This document shows positions 5,509-11,910 of a DNA stretch of 12,713 nucleotides, piece after piece. The translations under genes were made by a program, and so were the position numbers. Under the pieces are notes generated by a model. That model saw only the letters and a program-made list of their open reading frames with translations. It was not told the DNA's origin and ran no database searches. Positions within the stretch are counted from its first letter, which is position 1; each line of letters starts with the position of its first letter. The DNA is taken from contig CABUSL010000047.1 of NCBI GenBank assembly GCA_902494295.1, positions 1-12,713 on the forward strand, written 5' to 3'. The stretch is from an uncultured Collinsella sp. (GTDB lineage: Bacteria > Actinomycetota > Coriobacteriia > Coriobacteriales > Coriobacteriaceae).

Positions 5509-7335
5509 TTAGGCCTCGCCTCCCTTCGTGACGGCGGCATCCGCAGTCGCTGCAGTGATTTTCCAGCTCGCGGCCTGTTCGTATTCGGCCCACATCTTGG
5601 CATACAGACCCTCTTGGGACAGCAACTCGGCATGGGTACCCGACTCCTGCACGCTGCCCTGGTTGAGCACCACGATTTGGTCTGCGCCCACTACAGTCGA
5701 GAGTCGGTGCGCGATCATAATGACCGTGCGACCCGCCGCCAGCTTGCTAAAGGCGCGCTGGATGAGCGCCTCGTTCTCGGGATCGGCAAACGCCGTGGCC
5801 TCATCGAGCACCACGATAGGCGCATCTTTAAGGATCGCGCGGGCGAGTGCCACGCGCTGGACCTCGCCGCCCGAAAGATATGCTCCGCCGGCACCGAGCA
5901 TGGTATTGATGCCCTGTGGAAGCTTGGCCACAATGTCGTCGCACTGAGCTGCGGAGAGGGCCGCACGCACTTCGTCGTCAGTGGCCGCAGGCTTGGAGGC
6001 GCGCACGTTATCGGCAAGTGTTTGCCGGAACAGCTGATTGGTCTGGAACACGAAGGCGACCTGGTCCATAAGCTCGTGCGGATCCATATCGCGAACGTCC
6101 ACACCGCCTACGAGCACTCGACCCGAAGAGACATCCCAAAAACGCGGGATCAGGCTTGCGCAGGTTGACTTGCCGCCGCCCGAAGGACCCACAAGCGCAA
6201 GGGAACTACCAGCGGGAACGCTGAAACTTACATGGCTAACGGCAGGTGCTTCGGCACCCTCGTACGTAAAGCTCACGTCCTCAAATCGCACGTCGCCGCC
6301 GGCAGGGTGCTTGGGTTGGGCGGGCACGGAGAGCTGTTTGGAATCCATGACGCTTCGAATACGAGCCAGCGAATCGGCACTCATCTGAGAGGCCTCGCCC
6401 ACAAACATGAGCTTGGTCATGGCCGTCGGCACCACGGCCGAAAATATCGCGTAAAACGTGAAGTTGACCATAAAGTGCGCGAAGTCCGTCTCGCCCGGCG
6501 CCAACAGCAACGCCACGGGCAGCAGGAATGCCACAAGACCATTGAGCGCGGTAAGGTTGAGTACCTGCGGACCTCGGCAGAACGTGCCCGCATAGTTTTG
6601 TGCCATGTCGGCGTATTCGGCGATCGCATCGTGGAAAGCCTTAAAGGAGTAGACCGTCTGCTGAAACACCTTGACCACGGGAATACCGCGTACGTATTCG
6701 GTGCCGGTCTTGTTCATCTTGACCAGCGCTCCCATGTAGGCCTTCATGAACTCGGCGCCTTTGCCGCCCATCATGGTGGCCATGGCGCCAAACGAAACGA
6801 CGACCGAGATAAGGCATGCCGCGCCCAAGCGCCAATCGAGGGCGAAAAGCAACACGAGCAGGCCCACGACCATGGCGGCGGCGCCCGCGATATCGGGCAG
6901 CATGTGTGCGAGCAGGGTCTCGGTGGAGGCGGCGCATCCGTCTACAATACGGCGCAGCTCACCGGTGGCGTGCGTGTCAAAGTAGCCAAGCGGCAGCTTA
7001 AGCAGGTGCTCGCTCGTAGTCTTGCGGATATTGGACGCACAGCGAAACGCGGACAGATGCGTGCACATGAGCCCCACGAAATAAGCTACGATGCTTGCCA
7101 GGGCAAAACCCACGGCCCACCAGCCATACGTCGCGATGTCACAGGCTTCGCTCCAGTTAGGTGCCACGGCGATCAGATCGCGCGCGACAAGCCAAATGCA
7201 CACGTACGGGCCAAAGCTCAGCAGCTGCGAGAGCGCCGAGAGCGCCATGCCCAAATACGTTAGGAATTTGCGGTCACCGGCATATGCAAGCAGCTCGCCG
7301 ATACCGCCGCCTTCCCTTTTTGATCCATTTGCCAT
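5509..7335 (-). CDS. ABC transporter half (permease-ATPase fusion), IrtA/YbtP-like
   Basis: The 608-residue protein has an exporter-type membrane domain (about 20-320) and a nucleotide-binding domain (about 347-590). Motifs are Walker A GPSGGGKST (383-391), Q-loop Gln431, signature LSGGEVQ (487-493), Walker B IVVLDEA (507-513) with catalytic Glu512, and switch His543. The D-loop reads AFADPENE (514-521) instead of SALD-type. This variant, as I recall it, is typical of the IrtA/YbtP subunit of siderophore-importing pairs, and it is the main reason for preferring that function. There is no N-terminal siderophore-reductase domain of the mycobacterial IrtA kind. The ATG follows AGAAAGGA at about six bases. 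The gene is first in its operon and shares its promoter region with a divergent AraC regulator. Substrate specificity cannot be read from sequence; export of a toxic compound remains possible. Confidence 0.93.
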   Translation of the reverse strand: MANGSKREGGGIGELLAYAGDRKFLTYLGMALSALSQLLSFGPYVCIWLVARDLIAVAPNWSEACDIATYGWWAVGFALASIVAYFVGLMCTHLSAFRCASNIRKTTSEHLLKLPLGYFDTHATGELRRIVDGCAASTETLLAHMLPDIAGAAAMVVGLLVLLFALDWRLGAACLISVVVSFGAMATMMGGKGAEFMKAYMGALVKMNKTGTEYVRGIPVVKVFQQTVYSFKAFHDAIAEYADMAQNYAGTFCRGPQVLNLTALNGLVAFLLPVALLLAPGETDFAHFMVNFTFYAIFSAVVPTAMTKLMFVGEASQMSADSLARIRSVMDSKQLSVPAQPKHPAGGDVRFEDVSFTYEGAEAPAVSHVSFSVPAGSSLALVGPSGGGKSTCASLIPRFWDVSSGRVLVGGVDVRDMDPHELMDQVAFVFQTNQLFRQTLADNVRASKPAATDDEVRAALSAAQCDDIVAKLPQGINTMLGAGGAYLSGGEVQRVALARAILKDAPIVVLDEATAFADPENEALIQRAFSKLAAGRTVIMIAHRLSTVVGADQIVVLNQGSVQESGTHAELLSQEGLYAKMWAEYEQAASWKITAATADAAVTKGGEA

Positions 7336-7354
7336 GAGATTCCTTTCTAACGGC

Positions 7355-7407
7355 TTGAGAGTTAACCGTAATCAACTTATCATTGATATGTTAGCCATGG
7401 CTCACAA
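7355..7407. promoter_or_regulatory. overlapping divergent promoters with central palindrome
   Basis: For the plus-strand regulator, TTGAGA (7355-7360) and TATCAT (7378-7383) are spaced by exactly 17 bases, each matching the sigma-70 consensus at five of six positions. For the minus-strand ABC operon, TTGTGA (7407-7402) and AATGAT (7384-7379) are also 17 bases apart. Both -10 boxes overlap a perfect palindrome, TATCA-T-TGATA (7378-7388), flanked by GTTAACC (7361-7367) and GTTAGCC (7390-7396). Binding of one protein here could control both directions at once, as expected for an AraC-type autoregulator or an iron repressor. Confidence 0.6.
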
Positions 7408-7449
7408 TCGAGCCAGGCGTGGACGTTTCTGCAAAGGAAAGGGACGCTT

Positions 7450-8454
7450 TTGCAAATGCGGCGGGCAGCGACCGACATAACCGAGCTCTACGCACCACAG
7501 TTTGAGCAGTTTGGCTTGGAGCTTACCGGCAAGGGCGCCGTCTTTACCGGCGAGGTGGCAAACGACCGGGCGTACGGCCGCGCATGGATCATGCCCCTCT
7601 CCCCTGCCTGCATCGTCATGGAGCATTTCATCACCCCGACGCACGATATGTACCTAGCCGAATACACACCCGAGCCATACGCCTGCGTGAGCGAGGTCAG
7701 CGCGCCCACACTTACATGCATGCCCGAGGCTGGCATAACGCCCGCGAACCTTAAACCATTGCATGGACCGTGGCCAAACAATGCCGTTTGCAGCTTTATC
7801 CAAGATAACTGTGGCGAGGAGTTAAGCCCACTGTTTGCGGGGCGGCTCTATCACTCGTGCTCGGTGCTCTTTTTGCCTGGATATTTTGACGAACTGGAGC
7901 ACCGCTATCCCACCGAGTTCGCGGGAATCTTTGAGGCGTTTGCCGAGCCATGGCACGAAGAAGCGACGTCTGCCATCTGCCACACGCTGCGCCGGATTAA
8001 CGAGGACCGCGCCCGCACCGTAGGCGGACACGTCTATATGCAGGGCATCGTGGAGGCCATGGTCGCGGAGCTCGCCTGTTCGTGCGCGGCCCACAAGCAG
8101 GCGCGGCAGGCGGCAGGCACACGCGTCAGCATAACCATTGCCGAAGAAGCAACAGCAATGATTGAGCGCGCGCTCGACAAAGGCAGACGTGTGGGTATCA
8201 ACGAGGTGGCCGAGAGGCTCTACACAAGCCGCTCCAAACTATGCGCCACCTTTAAGGCCCAAACTGGCGAGTCCCTGGGCGCCTACATTCGCAGACGCCG
8301 CATGGAGCGAGCACAGGACCTTTTGGCCGATAGCTCGCTCACGATAGCGCAGGTGGCAGAGCGTCTCGGCTACCCTCAGCAAGCCGCCTTCGCCCAAGCC
8401 TTCAAGCAACATACCGGCATGACACCCACGGCTTGGCGAAGCAAGCATCGCTAA
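7450..8454 (+). CDS. AraC-family transcriptional regulator
   Basis: The protein (334 residues from the TTG at 7450, 332 from the ATG at 7456) has an N-terminal sensing region of about 225 residues without a recognised fold. A C-terminal AraC DNA-binding domain (about 228-332) follows, with two helix-turn-helix units: INEVAERLYTSRSKL near 250-264 and LTIAQVAERLGYPQQAAFAQAFKQ near 297-320. The family signature ending GMTPTAWR is intact. It is transcribed away from the ABC pair across a 114-base spacer, the layout of YbtA- or PchR-type activators of siderophore transport, so it most likely activates the ABC operon in response to its ligand. GGAAAGGGA lies five bases before the TTG but eleven before the ATG, which favours the TTG start; the ATG cannot be excluded. 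TGCAAA/TTTGCA repeats flank the ribosome binding site. Confidence 0.9.
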   Translation: MQMRRAATDITELYAPQFEQFGLELTGKGAVFTGEVANDRAYGRAWIMPLSPACIVMEHFITPTHDMYLAEYTPEPYACVSEVSAPTLTCMPEAGITPANLKPLHGPWPNNAVCSFIQDNCGEELSPLFAGRLYHSCSVLFLPGYFDELEHRYPTEFAGIFEAFAEPWHEEATSAICHTLRRINEDRARTVGGHVYMQGIVEAMVAELACSCAAHKQARQAAGTRVSITIAEEATAMIERALDKGRRVGINEVAERLYTSRSKLCATFKAQTGESLGAYIRRRRMERAQDLLADSSLTIAQVAERLGYPQQAAFAQAFKQHTGMTPTAWRSKHR

Positions 8455-8461
8455 GGCCCAA

Positions 8462-8482
8462 GCTCCCTGGCCGTAACGGAGC
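8462..8482. terminator. weak hairpin between convergent genes
   Basis: GCTCC (8462-8466) and GGAGC (8478-8482) form a short stem followed on the plus strand by GATTAATT. It is the only terminator-like structure in the 64 bases between the AraC gene and the DUF4143 ATPase gene. It is weak and lacks a T-run. Confidence 0.25.
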
Positions 8483-8518
8483 GATTAATTAGCCGCCGCC
8501 CGTCAGCTCACCCAGGAT

Positions 8519-9883
8519 CTAAACGTCAAGATGTGCACAATCAAGCGCCTTTTTGATAAGAGGGACAGATCGATCAGCCAAATACAACGGAATGTTGAGC
8601 ACCCCGTCGTCGAGCTTTAGGTTCTTAAGTGAGTAGCGGACCCTCAATGGAGTCGTCTCCGCATGCTTGTCGGCATAGTACTTAAGGCTCTTGGAATGAA
8701 CGACCTCTCCCGATTTGACCTCGACGGGAACGATTTCGTTTCCGACTTGAATCAAAAAATCGACTTCGTGCTTCGGCTTCTCGTTTGTCCAATAACGCGG
8801 AGCAGCATCTAACTGTGAAAGTAATGCCTGAAGCACATAGTTCTCGGCGAACGAACCTTTGAACTCCGAAAATAGCGCATCCGAGATGGCAAAAGCGGAC
8901 GCATCCAGCCTTGCCATGCGGCGCAGCAAGCCGACATCAAGACAGTAGACTTTAAATGCCTTGAGGTCATCGTACGCAGAGAGCGGCACACCACCGGCAG
9001 CATTAAGGCGAACCGCCGTGATGAGCCCAGCATCGGCAAGCCATTCCAGAGCATCCTCGTATTCTCGAGCACGAGCCCCCTCGCGCACCGCACCCCAAAC
9101 GAACTTTTTGTTCTCGCGCGCCAACTGAGCTGGAATCGAGTTCCATATTTGCGAAAGCTTGGCGAACTGCGCACGGCCACCATGCTTGGCAAAATCGCGC
9201 TCGTAGGAATCCAAGAGATCAGACAACACCTTATCGACCTGAACGATATCGCCCGTCTCCGCCCACCGGCCAAGAGCCTCTGGCATGCCGCCGCATGCAA
9301 AATAACGACGAAGATGCTCGACGAGACGGACATGGAAGAAATCGGGCACTGTCTCGATCTGATCCAGGCCGCCAAGGTATTCGTCGTAGTTTGCAGCGCC
9401 CTCGGCTTTCAGAAACTCGGAAAAGCTCATGGGGCGCATCTCCATGAACTCGACCTTTCCCACCGGAAAAGCGCTGGTCTCACGGGACAAGCGAACGCCC
9501 AACAAAGACCCTGCGCATGCGACGTGATACTCGGGGGCCTCGTCACAGAAGTATTTAAGGGCGCCGACTGCGGAAGGACAATCCTGGATCTCATCAATAA
9601 TAAGCAGCGTTTCGCCGGGCTCGATAGGCTGTCCAAGTGCCAGGGAAAGATTTGAGATGATCCGTCGAGGATCGCGCGTACCTTCGAAAAACTGAGCGTA
9701 CTCGCTCTGTACCCCAGGTGACGGCTCCTCGAGCGTCAGATACACAAAATTGAGGTACGAGGTTCGGCCGAACTCCTTAAGCGCCCACGTCTTTCCAACC
9801 TGGCGCGCCCCCTTAAGGATAAGCGGCTTACGATATTCTGACGCTTTCCAAGCGTTAAGCTTGGCAATGATATCTCGCTGCAT
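8519..9883 (-). CDS. AAA ATPase with DUF4143 C-terminal domain
   Basis: The 454-residue protein belongs to the archaeal/bacterial AAA_14-DUF4143 family of ATP-binding proteins, whose biological role is poorly known. The ATPase part (about 1-215) shows Walker A GARQVGKT (25-32), Walker B LLIIDEIQ (93-100) and a sensor-like AGSLLG (124-129). The C-terminal DUF4143 region (about 225-430) keeps a nuclease-like core: Asp375 in EVDFLI and Glu388-x-Lys390 in VPVEVKSG, the pattern of PD-(D/E)XK folds. Length is normal for the family and the gene is intact. A GGGAGG Shine-Dalgarno lies about seven bases before the ATG. It is monocistronic, and a 75-base double palindrome sits about 20 bases upstream of the start, suggesting autoregulation. 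The gene looks more A/T-rich than its neighbours, which may indicate transfer. No toxin, antitoxin or other defence gene is visible beside it. Confidence 0.92.
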   Translation of the reverse strand: MQRDIIAKLNAWKASEYRKPLILKGARQVGKTWALKEFGRTSYLNFVYLTLEEPSPGVQSEYAQFFEGTRDPRRIISNLSLALGQPIEPGETLLIIDEIQDCPSAVGALKYFCDEAPEYHVACAGSLLGVRLSRETSAFPVGKVEFMEMRPMSFSEFLKAEGAANYDEYLGGLDQIETVPDFFHVRLVEHLRRYFACGGMPEALGRWAETGDIVQVDKVLSDLLDSYERDFAKHGGRAQFAKLSQIWNSIPAQLARENKKFVWGAVREGARAREYEDALEWLADAGLITAVRLNAAGGVPLSAYDDLKAFKVYCLDVGLLRRMARLDASAFAISDALFSEFKGSFAENYVLQALLSQLDAAPRYWTNEKPKHEVDFLIQVGNEIVPVEVKSGEVVHSKSLKYYADKHAETTPLRVRYSLKNLKLDDGVLNIPLYLADRSVPLIKKALDCAHLDV

Positions 9884-9902
9884 GACCGAACCTCCCGCAA
9901 AG

Positions 9903-9977
9903 AAACTTCCGTAAACGTGATATTTCCCACATTTTACCTTAGGTAAAACGTGACATTTATCACATTTACGGAAGTTT
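9903..9977. repeat. 75-base double palindrome upstream of the DUF4143 ATPase gene
   Basis: The region is symmetric about position 9940. Outer arms AAACTTCC (9903-9910) and GGAAGTTT (9970-9977) are perfect complements, and the centre TTTTACCTTAGGTAAAA (9932-9948) is a perfect palindrome. Between them lie two 27-base units (9911-9937 and 9943-9969), separated by CTTAG. Each runs GTAAA...CGTGA...CAC...TTTAC, is itself partly palindromic, and matches the reverse complement of the other at 21 of 27 positions by eye. Its inner edge lies 20 bases from the ATPase start codon, covering the promoter or leader. It looks like a multi-site operator or a large mRNA hairpin. Confidence 0.85.
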
Positions 9978-10016
9978 TAAGCTCATTTCGCCACACTTTC
10001 ATCACATTCAAAAGGT

Positions 10017-10037
10017 GGAGGTGCCAGTGGCGCCTCC
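10017..10037 (-). terminator. hairpin terminator candidate
   Basis: GGAGGTGCC (10017-10025) and GGCGCCTCC (10029-10037) form a 9-bp stem with one G-T pair and loop AGT. On the minus strand it is followed by ACCTTTTGAAT, so it could be a second terminator behind gatB that shields the DUF4143 gene from read-through. The 300-odd bases between the DUF4143 gene and gatB hold only this hairpin, the double palindrome and the large inverted repeat; no gene is seen. Confidence 0.5.
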
Positions 10038-10088
10038 GTCACCATCTTTCCTATCAGCCCGCCTGACCCGAACGGCCGAGTCGTCACA

Positions 10089-10229
10089 GAACCCGGGAGC
10101 CCCGGCAGGGCGGGTGCTTGCTCAAAATGAGTTCCGCACGCAAAGAAGGCCACTTAATGTGGCCTTCGTCTTGCGCAGGACTGTTCGAAATTTTGAGGAA
10201 GCACCCGCCCTGCCGGGGCTCCCGGGTTC
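10089..10229. repeat. 141-base element with 40-base inverted arms downstream of gatB
   Basis: The left arm 10089-10128 (starting GAACCCGGGAGCCCCGG) and the right arm 10190-10229 (ending GGCTCCCGGGTTC) are reverse complements over 40 bases with one mismatch; the outer 31 bases match perfectly. They enclose a 61-base centre with an ordinary terminator hairpin. The element ends four bases after the gatB stop codon. Such long arms exceed what a terminator needs and resemble a miniature inverted-repeat or intergenic repeat element. No target-site duplication is visible at its edges. Confidence 0.9.
10146..10166 (-). terminator. terminator hairpin of gatB
   Basis: AAGGCCAC (10146-10153) and GTGGCCTT (10159-10166) form a perfect 8-bp stem with a 5-base loop. 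CGCAA/TTGCG (10139-10143 and 10171-10175) extend it. On the minus strand CTTTGCG follows. It lies in the centre of the large inverted repeat, so the whole element folds as a nested hairpin. Confidence 0.65.
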
Positions 10230-10233
10230 CCGT

Positions 10234-11910
10234 TTACGAGAGCGACGTTCTCAGCAACTCGTTGAAGAGCTTCGGGTTGCCCTTGCCGCGGCTCGCCTTC
10301 ATGCACTGGCCCACCAAAAAGCCGATGACCTTCTGGTTGCCGTCGCGGTACTGTTGCGCCTGATCGGCACAGTTAGCCAGCACCTCGTCCACGATCGGCT
10401 GCAACGCACCGGCATCGCTCACCTGACGCATGCCGCGCTCGTCGACGATCTTGTTGGGGTCGTCGCCGGTCTGAGCCATGGCCTCAAAGACCTCGTGCGC
10501 TTGGTTGGAGCTGATGGCATCGGTCGCCAACAGCTTAGCCAGCGCTGCCACCTGAGCCGGCGCAATGCCGGACTCGGCCAGCGACACGCCCGCGCCCTTA
10601 AGGTAGGCAATCATCTCGTTCACCAGCAAATTTGCAACCGTCTGGGCCTCTTTACCAGCCATACCGGCAGCGGCGGCCTCAAAGAACTCGGCAAACTCCG
10701 GGTCGCCGGCAATCTGCTCGGCGTCCGCCGCCTTAATTCCAAAGTCGGCCTCAAAACGGGCGCGCTTGGCATCGGGCAGCTCGGGAATCTCGCCACGGCA
10801 GCGGTCGATAAACTCGTCGTCCAGATCGAACGGCGCCAGGTCGGGATCGGGGAACAGACGATAGTCGTCGGCCGTCTCCTTCACACGCATGACCACGGTG
10901 CGCTTGCGGCTGGGCTCCCAGTGGCGGGTCTCCTGATAGATGATGCCGCCCTCCTCGAGCACCTCGGCCTGGCGGCAGATCTCGTAGGCAAGGCCGTCAT
11001 GCAGACTCTTAAACGAGTTGAGGTTCTTGAGCTCGGTCTTGGTGCCCAGCTTGGTCTCGCCGCGGCGACGCAGCGACACGTTGCCGTCGCAGCGCATGGA
11101 GCCCTTCTCCATGGAGCAGTCCGAAATGCCCAGCGTCACAAAAATGCGACGGAGCTTTTCCATAAACAGGCGCGCTTCCTCGGGCGTGCGCAGATCGGGC
11201 TCGGTGACGAGCTCGATGAGCGGCGTGCCGCAGCGGTTGTAGTCGACGAGCGACTCGGCCGCGGCGGTAATGCGGCCCTCGGCACCGCCCACGTGCACCA
11301 TCTTGGCGGCGTCCTCCTCCATGTGGATGCGCAGGATGCGGATGGGCACCGTGTAGGAACCGTCCTCGCGACGCTCGGGCATCTGCAGGTTGGACGCGTC
11401 GTAGCTAGCCAGGTGACCGGCGCGCTGGTTGCCCTCGCGCATGGTCGACGTCATGGACGTGGACAGGCCCTCGGCGTTGGCCGAGGCGCTCGCCAGGCTC
11501 TGGGCCTCGGTCTCGCCAAACGCGCAGTCGGGGCGCTCGGCGGCACCGCGACCGGTCACGTCCAGGTCCAGGTGGCCGTACATGGCAAAGGCGACCGGAC
11601 CCTGCGTGGTCTGGAAGTTCTTGGCCATGTCGGGATAGAAGTAGTGCTTGCGGTAGAACATCGAGTGGCGCTGGATCTCGCAGTTGGTGGCGAGACCGGC
11701 CTTGACGATGCTCTCGATGGCGCGCTTGTTGGGCACCGGCAGGGCGCCGGGCAGGCCCAGGCACACCGGGCACACGTTGGCGTTGGGCTCGTCATCGTGG
11801 CTGAGCTTACAGTTGCAGAACATCTTGGTGTCGAGTGCGGTGAGCTCGGTGTGGATCTCCAGGCCGATCACGGCCTCCCAATCCTGCAGGACCTCGGAAA
11901 GCTCCTTCAT
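10234..11910 (-). CDS. gatB: aspartyl/glutamyl-tRNA amidotransferase subunit B
   Basis: GatB binds misacylated Glu-tRNA(Gln) or Asp-tRNA(Asn), activates the carboxylate with ATP and receives ammonia from GatA, giving the correct amide-charged tRNA. The 558-residue protein starts with the family's EAVIGLEIHTEL (12-23). A four-cysteine zinc site (Cys32, Cys34, Cys47, Cys50) and the EPNANVCPVCLGLPG signature (41-55) follow. The kinase-like cradle continues to about residue 350, and the helical YqeY-type tail covers about 400-556. It is longer than the usual 470-500 residues because roughly 65 extra residues (about 118-185, Ala/Ser-rich) separate GHLDLDV from IRILRIHMEEDA. The reading frame is uninterrupted, so this looks like a lineage insertion rather than an error. 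The start overlaps the gatA stop by one base (TAATG), with GGGAGG upstream, so the two are translationally coupled. Confidence 0.97.
   Translation of the reverse strand: MKELSEVLQDWEAVIGLEIHTELTALDTKMFCNCKLSHDDEPNANVCPVCLGLPGALPVPNKRAIESIVKAGLATNCEIQRHSMFYRKHYFYPDMAKNFQTTQGPVAFAMYGHLDLDVTGRGAAERPDCAFGETEAQSLASASANAEGLSTSMTSTMREGNQRAGHLASYDASNLQMPERREDGSYTVPIRILRIHMEEDAAKMVHVGGAEGRITAAAESLVDYNRCGTPLIELVTEPDLRTPEEARLFMEKLRRIFVTLGISDCSMEKGSMRCDGNVSLRRRGETKLGTKTELKNLNSFKSLHDGLAYEICRQAEVLEEGGIIYQETRHWEPSRKRTVVMRVKETADDYRLFPDPDLAPFDLDDEFIDRCRGEIPELPDAKRARFEADFGIKAADAEQIAGDPEFAEFFEAAAAGMAGKEAQTVANLLVNEMIAYLKGAGVSLAESGIAPAQVAALAKLLATDAISSNQAHEVFEAMAQTGDDPNKIVDERGMRQVSDAGALQPIVDEVLANCADQAQQYRDGNQKVIGFLVGQCMKASRGKGNPKLFNELLRTSLS

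Noticed and set aside
9903..9977. CRISPR array
   Set aside because: There are only two repeat-like units with a 5-base spacer, arranged head to head, and no cas gene is present.
10089..10229. Insertion sequence
   Set aside because: No transposase reading frame fits between the arms and no flanking target duplication is visible, so only a non-autonomous repeat is possible.
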